Of a stretch of DNA of 64,000 bases, positions 9,170 to 20,646 are shown piece by piece. How positions within the stretch are numbered: position 1 is the stretch's first letter; every line of letters begins with the position of its first letter. The notes beneath the pieces were generated by a model that saw only the letters and a program-made list of their open reading frames with translations, made no database searches and had not been told where the DNA came from. Made by a program: the position numbers and the translations under genes. Source of the DNA: Zingiber officinale (Eukaryota; Streptophyta; Magnoliopsida; Zingiberales; Zingiberaceae). The stretch lies in the NCBI RefSeq assembly GCF_018446385.1, contig NC_055998.1:23181173-23245172 (forward strand). Reading direction: 5' to 3'.

Positions 9170-11261
9170 ATCTCCCCCTTTTTGATGTTTGACAATACCA
9201 CTTGTAAGTTAGGCTAATCCCATAACCTCAACTCCTTTCATGCCAATATGAGAATGATGGTTTCCTTCATGCTCCTCCTGTTCTAGAGGGCAAACTCCCT
9301 CTTTAGGTAATGAAAGCCTAACTTAACCATACATTCTCCCCCTATTGGCACACATCAAAAACTCTCCCCCTGAAGAGTTACCCAACGTTGTTGACAACTT
9401 CACTCGTTGTTCACAACACAATAACGAAGGTCCCATACCCTTCATTATTCTAAACGCTCATCCTTGAACATATACCACTTGGTATATTCACACACGATTC
9501 AAATGAAGGTCACATACCCTTCATTGTCATTAAATGCTCATCCGTGAGCAAACACCACATGAATAATGAAGATATCCACTCTTCATTATAGTCAAATGTC
9601 CAACCTTGAGCATTTTCGCTAAAGAAGGTTAACCACCTTCCAAAGTGTATGAAAAATAAATTTTCATGTCCTTAAAGAGTAATTCCCCCTAAATACATGC
9701 ACGTAACTTCTGTCATTGCACCAACAATGACTTGGAATCCATAAACCTTTAGAAAACCCAAATTTAGAAGTTTTGAGGTCCAAAAATTCAATATTGAAAC
9801 CAAATCTCAACTTAAACCTCTATTTGGTCTTTCTTAACCAATCCATCTTTGTTTTCACCATGAAAACTCCCCCTAAATGTATACAAATGTGTTTTGAGGG
9901 GTTAGGAATGATTATCTAGACTAAAGGTGGTTCAAGATGCTGAAATCAGGCTTTCCCAGCCAAAATCAGCATCCCCAATCGATTGGAGTTGGGTCCCAAT
10001 CGATTGAACCCTGCTGAATTGATCCACTGATCGATTCAGACTGCGTGGATCGATCGGTGGATCGATCCAGCGAGCTTCTGCTCGCGAGAGATGCCTTCTC
10101 AATCGATCGCCCGATCGATTGAGGCACTTCAATCGATCGGGTGATCGATTGAAGCTCTGAAATTGTTGAAATTCACTTTCAGTCAATTTCAGAAACTCCC
10201 CAAAAATTCTACAAAATTTGAAAAATAATGAAAATTCATGTAGACATTCTTTAGAGCATATATTATCATGGAAAAATAATTTTCTAAGAAAATACGTCAT
10301 ATTTTCCAAGATTGACACAAATTAGAAAACTTGTAAAAACTTTAGTGTTTTCTTCTAGTTTGTGTCTAACTTTTCAATGATGAGTACTATCAAAAGATAG
10401 TCTTCACCAAGGTTTTCCAAAACATATTTGAAATCATTTTCAAAACCAATTTCTAACCATGTTCTTTGGGCTCAATGCACATGACTTGTACATTAGCTTT
10501 CCCAATGATTGGAAAACACATAACTATGTGTTTGATGAACTTAAAACTCAAAAGAATGCACTAAATCAACATATTGAGTTTTGTTTATCATCCTAACATC
10601 TCACTTGTATTTAATGTGTACTAAACCACATACAAGTCACCTTAAAGTTCTTAGTGAGATGTAAACTTTTGGTTTTGCCCTAATCTAGGGATCATGCATA
10701 TCTACTTAGGCATCTTGAGTTGTGAACATCCACCAAGGATGTTACTTGTTAATAAATGTCATTTGTCCTTAAATTGCAAGGAATTAAAATAGTGCATGAT
10801 ATGTTATGACATACATCAAAAAGAAATAATTTTCAAAAGAAAATTTCCTATAACTATATGATGTATGTATAACATGACATGGTATTTTTGTATTTTTCAT
10901 AATAAAATATGAATACAAAATATGATGTCATGGCATATGTTGGGCAAACAACGCATGACAAATTAGTATAAAAGAAATACCTAGATTATCTATCTAAGTA
11001 TCCTTAACCTTAACTAACTTAAAAGTTTAAAACTTAGATTGCCCACTATTTCCCCAAAAAATGTCAAAATCTAATTTTGACATTTCTCTAATATCTTGAT
11101 GTATTTATGTCATTTAAAACTAAGCACATTCCTCAAATTTTGACATATTTCATTCTTCTACAAGAGCAACCAATTCCTCCCAACTCGGCCGAACCTTTGA
11201 CTTCCTCCTAACTCGGCCGGACTTTTGACTCTTCCGTGCCATTGACCCCTTCCTTTGTGGT
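9170..11261 (-). mobile_element. Internal region of Sirevirus-like element, no pol
   Basis: Noncoding internal DNA next to LTR B. Repeated CTCCCCCT or TTCCCCCT motifs (9171, 9336, 9363, 9683, 9867) are reverse complements of polypurine tracts; multiple polypurine tracts upstream of the 3' LTR are a known Sirevirus trait. More ATCGAT hairpins lie at 9967-10156. No gag, protease, integrase or reverse transcriptase was recognised, and the sequence breaks into the dispersed repeat at about 11262, so the element is truncated or non-autonomous. Confidence 0.7.
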
Positions 11262-12005
11262 ATATATATATAATTGTTAAGAACTTTCCTTATAAACATT
11301 AACGAATCAAGATTATTTATTTGATTTTATTGTTCTTCTTTATTTGATTTTTTTTTTCCATTGAGCGACTGTAAATTAATTTCATCAAAATAAATATTAA
11401 ATTGCTCGTGAAATAAAAGTTCATTTACCATCCAATTTTTGCTATAAAAATAACCACGTGCCACCTCTAACATTTTTATAATATCCAGATGAGTTTACAT
11501 GACACAACGGGGCGACTTCATTAGGTGGCATTAAAATAATATAAAAAATAAATTTGATGCATGTTTTTTTTAATATATTTTTGTTAAAAAATATCTTAGA
11601 TTTAATAAAAAATCTTTTTCCTATTAATTTTACGACCCATTTGATCCATTTCAAGATCAAATTTTATTGGATCAGTTAATAATCAAATATCCGACTAATA
11701 CATTTCTTGGTAGGAATATGGATAATTTGCTAAGTATATCTGAGTTTCCGATCCAATTAATTTTGAAGATAGATGGTCTAATCCTATATAAATTGACCAT
11801 CATATAAATATAGAAGTACAAGTAGCTCTTCATCCAATAATCAATGTCCTAGATTTTTGATTCCATTAGAAAAAAAAAAAATCTACAATGCATTATATCT
11901 AAGATCCGATCTGTAGATGTTTGAAAACGGCTTGAGCGATGGCATGGTTTGGTCTAATTTGTATCATTTATCCATGTTATTGTATACATATTGACGTTAT
12001 ATATA
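11262..12005. repeat. Dispersed promoter-like repeat, copy 2
   Basis: Second copy of the sequence at 3619-4590, with one unit of the 272-bp block instead of two. It keeps the CCACGTGCC G-box-like site (about 11455) and the TATATAAATTGACC site, and it has an A-run (about 11871) not seen in copy 1. Confidence 0.75.
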
Positions 12006-13851
12006 TAGTAAATTATGCGGGTGTGATGAAAGGAATTAAAGTTTTAGAGCACAATTTGGATTAGTGTAGTGGGAGGCTATTTGACAACGATGGTGGAGCC
12101 TTATAACTACTCACATTTCTCTACCACAATTAATCAAACATACGAGTGTGATGTGTTTAGTGGATTAATTACTACTTATTCCACTATGCAAATTGGAGTA
12201 GCAAAAGTAGAGCCATTGTTTAACTCTTGTCCATAACTCTCACTCTCGAGCCCTTTCAAGACTGTTACATTCAATTTAGAAAAGAGATAAATTATGATAG
12301 TTTTATCTAATATAGTGACGTTATACATGAAGGGTCAGATGATCCATAATATATTTTACATACATCAAAAATTAACCACGTAACTTATTACAACAACACT
12401 TCATATATTAATTAACTGTGTCAATCCGTGGAACCATCTAACTTTTATTCGTAGTGCTTATGTTAATGATAATTAAAATGGTTATATATACACTAAAAAT
12501 AATAATCATAAAAATATTTATTTATTATGATTATCGGGGATGTTTAACTTGCCAACGGTATAGTGAAATAGGTTCAACTGTTCAAATTAGAAATTGCCAC
12601 CACAATAATTCAATGTTTATTAATTATCACAATGTATATTGATTAATATTATTTGACTGGTGTCAACCATCAGATTCATATCATATCAATTCAAAAGAAG
12701 TTAGGAAACCAAACGGAGCTAGATCACCAACTTTGGCAAACCCTAATTTATTATTTTTCTAACCTACTTGCTAAAACTACATATAGATGAATGTATAATT
12801 AGTTCAATTCACTCATAATTTAGCTAAAATTTCAATGTCAAATTAGGTTCATCTTCTCTAGAAAATATTGCGGTTCTCCTACTATTATTTTTTTACTAAT
12901 TATATATAAAAAAAATTCTAAAATTATTAAATTTAGAAGGGCAATGTAATCCGACTATAATTAATTATGTTATTTCCTTGCATATAATTTCAAATTATTT
13001 TATTGTATTCGTCCTAAATTATATTTGCCTTAATGGGCTTGGAAATAAATGACGGCCCAAGGTTTTAAGACCCATTTGAAGTATTTGAACCGGGTCCCAT
13101 TTGTTTTAGTCTCCAACACGTGTTTCCCATAATAAAATCTCTGGCAATCTTCACAACATGAATCTATGCGATATTATTATACTAATCAAAGCATGATCTG
13201 TGATCCATGGAATGAGCATAGGGCTTTGTGCCTTAATCCAATTATATAATCTGAAATTAATTTCAATTATAATCACATTGGTACTCATAATTTAGCTGTC
13301 CGTGTTGCATGTGCAACTCCATTTGCATTTTTTTTTCCTTTTTTAAATTTTAAATTTTAAATTAAATTAAAAGCTGACACATCTCCATAAGCCCATCTCG
13401 CTTGATGTCCCACCACATTTAAAAGGAATAGTTAAATTTCATTTTGATTTGTATTTATTGCGTCATATCAGATAATCTGACCGATTGCTTCTACTCTCTC
13501 TACGCATGAAAAAAGGACAAAAAAAAAAAAAGTAAAAAAGAAAATTGAAAGAAAAAGTGGAAATCGAAAGTAAAGGAGAGGCTCCAGAACCGTCCGTCTC
13601 AAAGGGCTTTTGCACTGATCACAAAGTTTGACGCGGATACGGTGGCAGCCACACTAACCGGCGTCCCCGACCCGCATATTTAGCAGTTGTACGCGACGCA
13701 CGGCACGTGCGCGCCCGCGGTGCCCTCCTCCACCACCTCCTCCGCCGTCGTCGCTCTCCTCCACCACCTCCTCCGTTGTAGGAGCAACCGCTCCGTAGAG
13801 GCCAGTCGGGAGCCGGAGCGCCTTCCCTCCCGGTCGCCTTGCGTTGCTGTG
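12006..13851. other. Upstream region of the phosphatase gene
   Basis: AT-rich intergenic DNA, then a purine-rich stretch (13505-13575) and GC-rich sequence from about 13620 that runs into the coding start at 13852. Presumably the promoter and 5' untranslated leader lie here; I saw no convincing TATA box at a defined start site. Confidence 0.4.
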
Positions 13852-16800
13852 ATGGCCGAGCTGGCTCAGGCGGAGTTATGCCCTCCGGGGCACACCGCGG
13901 CGGCGACCACGACGGGAAAGAGCGTCCAGGTGTGGCGTGCGCTGGTGAACTGGGTTGCAATCCTGTTTCGCCTCCTCCTTCAGATCCTGCGAGGAACACC
14001 GTCGTGGGCACAGCTCCTTTCCTTCGTCGGCCTCCGACACCGCCTCCTCTTCTCACCGTCCGCCGCATCTACGGCTTATATGCCTCTAGCAGTGGATCAA
14101 CTGACCGACGCCCAGCCCCTCCCCGCTGCAACCTCGTCGGAGTTCCTTAATAGGCTCACGGTATGATTGTTTTTGATCGGGAAACTAGTTTGTGACTATT
14201 TGGTGTGAAGAATTTTTTTTTTTAAGTAGATTTGTCGAGATATGCCATCTATTTAAGTTTCTTCATGGATTGCATAGGAAATATGGTGACATTGTTTGCC
14301 TTTGACTCGTCGCTTGCCGTCCCGTGGTTTTTAGGGATAAAACCAAAGACGAAGTTCTGTTTTTTCTTGAATTTATATCCCAGTGTGCAATTAGTCTTTA
14401 CCGATATTTAGAGATGCTATGCAGGTATTTTGATGAATTGATAAAATTAGGTTTGAAGGAGTAAGCAAAGTAGCGAATGAAGTGAAATTAATAGCCTAGG
14501 ATCTCCAATGAAGGTCTTAGAAAGACTTCCTATGAACTGACATGTTTATGAAGTCTCAATATTTACCTAAGTTTTATATACCCAGTGATTCTCCGAACTA
14601 AATGGCAAAATGTTCTCATCATCCCTTGTTTCTTCTGCATATCAATCATTTGTCCATACTATAGCAACTTGATTTTGTCTCACAAGAGGATTTGAGCTGC
14701 ATTGATTCATAGGTTCAGGTTAATCTTCCATAATTAACTTGTACTAAAGATTTTGGTAATATGGTGTTAATAGTTAATTTATCATGTTGGTCAAGATATT
14801 TTGTTATCAAACAAAAAGGGCTACTAAGGTTCACAAGCGAATCCAAATAGGAAGTCTTCATTTGTAATGGAGTTATCAAATGGGATGACATCACGAGCTA
14901 GATTTTGAATGTTGACAGGGATACAAACCTTAAACGATGAGGACTACAACATCCTGGGTAGAATTCAATGCGGGAAATCCTGGTTGAGAAGTCGAGGTCG
15001 GGTCCTGTCCGAATACTGGAGAGATGGTGCGCTGGGCAGGTGGTTGCGTTGTTGACTGCGTGAAGACTTGGAATTAGAGAAAAAGGGGCTTCTTTTTCCT
15101 CTCTACACCCACCAAAGATAGCAAACAAGATGTGCCAAAACTAGGGGAGGGGTCTTTGGCGTAGGCTGACGCTCAAGTCAATATGCTGACAGAGCAGAAA
15201 TTAGGATAGTAGACGAGTGTGGATAGTTGAGCATAATTGAGAGTAACTTGATATGATTTCACTTAACTCGCCATCGAAGAAAATCCCTCCTTATACCACC
15301 TTTCATAACCTCCACAATCATGAGGTGACAGAGAATGTCGGGTGTCATAAATTATCGAGTAAGGAAATATGTACAACCTAGGAGGTGTATAGTCACCGCC
15401 CGAGGAATCTTCCTTTACTCGTGTGCACCACTTTTGTAACTTACGCCATTAAACGACTGAAGGAATATGTTGTCATAAGTTGTTGGCTGATGGGAAGTGT
15501 AATCACCTTCGAAGAAAGTTCTAGTGAATGCTCATATTACAATAGAGGAATATTTTTTACAAAATAGTTGTTATTCTAACATGTTGTTATGATTCTCTGA
15601 CCATGTTGTCTGCTGAGTGTAGCCCGACCGAATCTTTAAATCGACCAACGTATAACTATCCTTTCCTTAAGTCGTTTGGTTATGCACTAGGTGATGCTAG
15701 AGATATGCTCGAGAAGTAATATGAAACTAAGTCCTCTAGATCCGGTCGATTTTATAACCGACCGACCATATACCGGGATACTTGCCTATGAGAAATAGGA
15801 AATCGAGTCCTAAGAGATTCGATCGGTACTTTAAGTTGATCGCCCATATAAGAGTAGACTTGCCTTTGAAGTGAGAACTTAAGATTGGAAGTCTGGTCGT
15901 GTTATAAGGAGAGTTGTTTTACACTTTTTATCTTCTGTACGTATAGGAGATCGGCATGCTGAGCTGTACGACATTATTACCGACCGGCTATATGAAGGAG
16001 AACGGTCATGTGAGGAAACCCATAGGGTCGACCGGTAATAGGGTTGTCCGATTATATGCTGAAAGACTTATACTGAGTGGGAAGCTGACTCCCCTTACTC
16101 CGATCGGCCGTAGGATCGGCCGGTTCTGTGGTAAGTCAGACATCTCTTAAACTCGGTTGGCTATCGAATGCTCAGATATATTATGGATGTCCTAATATAG
16201 GAACGGAGCACTAGGTCCCCTAGGTCCAATCAAATCATGAACTAGCCGTCCTTGTACTGAAGGTCTTAGCGCTGGGCGAAGAGCAAAGTCCTGTTGAGAG
16301 TGACACGCTGGCTGCCACCTCCCCTTGACTTTGACTGTCACGTCACTTTGACTTTGACTTTGACTGTTACGTCATCTTGACTTTGACTAGCACATCACCT
16401 TGACTTTGACTGCCATGTCATACTCGGGTCCGCCCGTAGCATCCCAAATTAAGGTTATTGTTTTTATTCATAGACTTTCTACTAAATTGGGCTTGATCTT
16501 GATCATTATGCTGACTTGGTTCAAGCCAATCAAGTTTGTTGGTACTCTCATCAATGCAGGCCATCTCATCCAGTATCTTCTCAAGTGTTAACTTCTTGTT
16601 CTTACTTATACCAATCATTAGATGTTTCAAGCTCAGCTTCGTGAACTTGAATTCTTTCGGCCAATCGTTTTTTATTTGTTGAGTGAACTTCAAGTAACTA
16701 ACATTTAGGAATTTGAATCATTTATGCTCATAATGTGTTTGTTTATCTAAGAACTTTGGAAAATATATGGGAAGAAGTGCATATAAATGTCAATAAACTT

Positions 16801-19696
16801 ACAAAACACTCATTGAGATAGGCCATCGAATATTATCTGCAATACTGCACAGTTATCTGCAAACTTGTCAATACACTGGGAAACATAGATAGGCCATCGA
16901 ATATTATCTGAAACGACAGGGCCACGATGATGCGGGGATGATGAAATGGATAATGATTGGTCGCTCTTTTCTTCAACTGGTTTGATATCCCCGAATATTT
17001 AGCTGGTCTCGATTTAAACTGAAACTAGCATTGCTGGTTAATGACCATAGAATGAAATAACTAAGAGGAATGGCAGGTTTTACTAAAAAATGCATCAGCT
17101 GAGTTGACTTACGGTTACTAAAATGTTTGCATTTTCTACAAGAACCAAGAACTATATTTTTACGCAAGTAAAGACATCATATGCTGCTGCAGTGATGTGT
17201 TGTCAAACTGTGTCCAAAATGCTGATTGATATAGTTAAGAACAGATGTTGCCACTAGGTGTTCCTACCAAAGTTAAGAGTTTTTGGTTCATGTTTGGTAC
17301 TTTGAAATTGCTGTAATTCATAACATTGCATATATTTTTATGTATTCCTTCCCACACTGTTGAGAAGAACTTTTATGCTCACTAAAATAGTGCTACAGCA
17401 GAAAGCATGCTTTGCTAATCCGGCAACAATAAGTACTCATGCTGAGCAATATTGTACGAAACAGAACAAGTAGATGTTCATTGTTTTGTTGTGCTTATGG
17501 TCCTCTATTGAATCAAAGAAAACTTTGAAACCTTTAGGTCGGTTACTAGATTCTTAGTAGTAGATTTTTCCTTTCTTATGCTGCCATTATAAACTCCTGA
17601 ATTTTCCTGTGAAACTGCGTTCTCGTCCTTCCACTTTATCTTCAATTCCTAGTCCAATTCCATAACTGATTTTGATATGTGGATTCTCCTCTTCAAACTC
17701 AAGTTCAAATAACCTTCTAAATAATTGGAAAATATAGTTAGATCACCATAATTCTTGTTTGCTTCCCTGTTTTCTTTTTCCTTATACGACAAAGAATTAA
17801 GGCTAAGCCGACCCCACTTAGTGGGATAAGGTTTGGTTGTTGGTTGTTGTCGTCAAAACAAGTAAGGTTGGGAGAAAGGGTAGATGAGAGAAGCATATCC
17901 CATACCCTTTTGTTTAAACCTATGAATTTCTATGAAAGTATAAATCCTTCTATGATGGAAAAATAAGGAGGATTGCAGATTGAGATTAATATTGGAATGT
18001 TCAATTTGTACTTTGCTTCTTTTGCCAATGTTAACAATGCCCTTTCTGGTTAAGAAAATATATGAATTCATAGATGTGCTCTGTGAGATTCCTGAGGTGA
18101 ATAAAAAAAATCTTTTTACCGTTTCATTGAAATGTCTTCGTCTAACTTTTATTAACGGGTTTAATTTTACCAGTCAATTTCATGAATTTCATTAAAAAGC
18201 ATATGGTAGCCATTGAGAATATTTTGTTTATTGTTTTTTAGTCACTGGCTCATTTAAGGTCAGGGTCTTAATATGTGTAGGTTGTACTTGATTTGGATGA
18301 GACTTTAGTTTGTGCATACGAAACATCCAGCCTTCCATCTGCAGTTCGTATGCAGGCCATTGAAGCAGGTCTAAAGTGCTTTGAACTAGAATGTACATCT
18401 TCAGAAAAGGTTGCTCGGTTATGAATTGGCTATTTTTATTTTTTTAACATCATCTTAAGGTCCATGTGTAATTTTGCTGACAAATATTGAAGGATGCTGA
18501 TGGAAGACCGAAGATCAATCATGTCACTGTTTTTGAACGCCCTGGTTTGTGTGAATTCCTAAAACAGTGCAGTGAATTTGCAGATCTTATTCTTTTCACT
18601 GCTGGCCTTGAAGGTTGTACTTTTTGGTGCTAGTTTTCTTCTCTATGTTTTTTCTTCTTGCCAACTTTTTTCTTTTGAATATAATTATTTTATATTCTCT
18701 TTTGCATCAGGTTATGCCAGTCCTGTTATTGACAGAATAGATGTTGATAAAAAATTAACTCATCGGCTCTACAGGCCTTCGACAGTGAGCACGTAAGTGA
18801 AAGTTTTAGACATGAGTTTGCATCTTTTGAGTTAAAAATGATCTATCTGGTGCTTGTGGTCATATCTCAAGTGTTGTTGGTCGAAGTCAAATATCATCTT
18901 AGTTCTAGCCATTAATATTCAAATGGTACTTGGTAATATTCCTTGAAGACATTTTTTGTTCCTTGATTGAAAGATAGCCAGTGAGAGAGAGAAAGTCGCA
19001 GGTATTTTTCATGGGGTGGTTATTCTTCAGATTCTGTTTAACACAAATCACTGAATCATAAATGATCTATCTTTTCGTTAAATTCAACTTATTGTTCATC
19101 GTATGACCTCAATGAAGATCCATGTAAGCTGACCCCGAATAGTTGGGATAAACACACTTGTATGTTTGCCCAATGCTTAAATTTCTTTATAAAAATTGCA
19201 TATGGCACGTAGAATTTTCATAAATGCCTATATGTGACTATAATCACATATTGCTTGGTATGCTACTGATACATTTCTGTATCAGTAATTGGAATCTGTT
19301 AATGTGACAGGGAATACCGAGAACATGTCAAAGATCTTACTTGTGTATCGAAAGATCTCTCTCGCACTGTCATCGTCGATAACAATCCATTTAGCTTCTT
19401 GCTTCAACCGTTCAATGGAGTACCATGCGTGCCATTCTTTGCAGCACAGCCATGCGACAACCAGGTAACGCAACTTATTGTGATACCTATGCACTTTCAT
19501 GATGCAGTTTCCATTTCCTAAACACATGACCCATTGAACTAAATGTGTTCTTTGCTTCCAGCTTATGGAAGCCATTCTTCCCCTTCTGAAGCAACTTTCG
19601 CTTCAGAAGGATGTCAGACCTGTTCTATACGAAAAGTTCCGCATGCCTGAATGGTTCGAACATCAAGGAATTCCCATCAGAAACCCTAGTCTGTGA
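13852..19696 (+). CDS. SCP1-like small CTD-type phosphatase (HAD family)
   Basis: Six exons rebuilt by eye: 13852-14160, 18281-18409, 18493-18613, 18711-18792, 19311-19464, 19562-19696; all introns GT-AG and in frame, giving 309 residues. The family removes phosphate from proteins by an Asp-based mechanism; the substrate here is unknown. Residues 107-111 are DLDET, the catalytic DxDxT/V motif. T182 in LFTAGL, K221, and D237-N238 in VIVDNNPF complete the usual HAD motifs. The first exon starts MAELAQAE and has a hydrophobic stretch (about residues 25-45, VNWVAILFRLLLQILRG) that may anchor it to a membrane. The protein ends MPEWFEHQGIP, as in the Arabidopsis relative I recall as At3g55960. The ATG is chosen by that N-terminal similarity; an upstream in-frame ATG at 13687 would add 55 unlikely residues. 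Intron 1 is 4.1 kb and holds LTR-derived DNA. The gene looks intact. Confidence 0.93.
14910..16442. mobile_element. LTR-derived relic within phosphatase intron 1
   Basis: From TGTTGACAGGGATAC to GCCCGTAGCA the intron has non-host-like, GC-richer sequence with repeated GACCGACC/CCGACCGG motifs and a TTTGACTTTGACTG block, a composition typical of plant LTRs. It begins TG and ends CA, but I found no target-site duplication and no coding, so both ends are provisional. Confidence 0.5.
16322..16415. repeat. TTGACTTTGACT tandem array
   Basis: At least nine CTTTGACT or CTTGACT units, several followed by (T/C)(C/A)CGTCA or CACATCA. TTGAC is the WRKY-binding W-box core and TGACG the bZIP core; here they lie inside the LTR relic in the intron. 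Confidence 0.8.
17790..17850 (+). mobile_element. Au-SINE-like 3' tail
   Basis: AAGCCGACCCCACTTAGTGG followed by GATAAGG and a TTGGTTGTTG tail matches the known 3' end of plant Au SINEs. Only the tail is clear. Weaker relatives of the motif occur at about 19120-19145 (GCTGACCCCGAATAGTTGGG) and about 26150-26175. Confidence 0.55.
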
Positions 19697-20040
19697 GATG
19701 CCATCAGATTTCTACCTCAAAGCACCTTTTATGGGGATGTGCATATGTGCTTTTAATCTACACACACAGGAACCCTAATTGAAGGGTCCTTGCTTGAGTC
19801 TCCCGAGCGACAAAGAGTGGTGAAGGACGAAGATTTATTGCTCAAAGGAAGAATTTTGAGATTGAAATGGTCAATAGCTGTTATTTCCAGAAAAAAATAT
19901 TCAATTCTAGGTGTTCTGATCGTAGAATGTTCAGCATTATGCTTGTTTAGGAAGATATTATTTCAGATTCCGAGTGTAGTTGATTTTGTATTGTATATTA
20001 TTTCTCGTCAATCTTTGGCAAGGAATTGAATTGCTTCAAC

Positions 20041-20122
20041 GGCTTGTGCTTTGTCGACGGAATGAAGTAGGTTTGTGTTCATGGCTTGTGCTTTGTCGAC
20101 GGAATGAAGTAGCTCTTTGTTC
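20041..20122. repeat. 42-bp tandem duplication
   Basis: GGCTTGTGCTTTGTCGACGG followed by AATGAAGTAG occurs twice, period 42, shortly downstream of the phosphatase gene. Confidence 0.9.
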
Positions 20123-20146
20123 ATGGTATTGAGAAGAATAAGAGAG

Positions 20147-20365
20147 TGTTTGGTTTACGTGTTTTCATTTTTATTTTCAAGAAAATATGTATTTTTTAAA
20201 AAATAATATATGATTTATATTTTTATGTTTTTTATTTTTGAAAAAGAGAGTATTTTATGGGACATTAGAAAATCTCTAAAAGTTATTTTTTTTAAAGGAA
20301 AAGAGAAACATGTGCTTTTAAAAAATAAAAAATAAAAAAATAAAAAACGCACCAACCAAATAACT
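20147..20365. mobile_element. MITE-like element
   Basis: Left end GTGTTTGGTTTACGTGTTTT and right end AAAAAACGCACCAACCAAAT are imperfect inverted repeats enclosing about 160 bp of A/T-rich DNA. The size and T/A-rich core suit a miniature inverted-repeat transposon. No clear target-site duplication was found. Confidence 0.5.
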
Positions 20366-20646
20366 TTTTTAAAACTTTCATTTATTCTTCCTAATAAATT
20401 CATCATCCATTCAATCAAACCTGAATTATCTGTCAAATCATTGAAAGGGTTTTTGTATAGTTTGAACGAAATAACACGGAACAATTCATCAAAGTTTGAA
20501 AATATGCAACCACACACAATCCAAAGTCGTTATAATTTAAAAAACACACAAAAAGATATAAAAATGCTGAGTTTTGCCATGTCTTTGTTGTTGCTTGCTT
20601 CAATAAAAAAGAGACCTTTTCTTCCTCCCATTTGCTTGTTTCTGAC

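Larger units (their letters stand above)
19697..20646. other. Intergenic between convergent genes
   Basis: Contains the presumed 3' untranslated regions of the phosphatase (from 19697) and of the IDD gene (below 20647). Two repeats within it are listed separately. No further gene seen. Confidence 0.6.

Noticed and set aside
13619-14068. Long minus-strand frame across the first phosphatase exon
   Set aside because: It is the antisense of a GC-rich exon whose sense strand has clear family similarity and correct splice sites.
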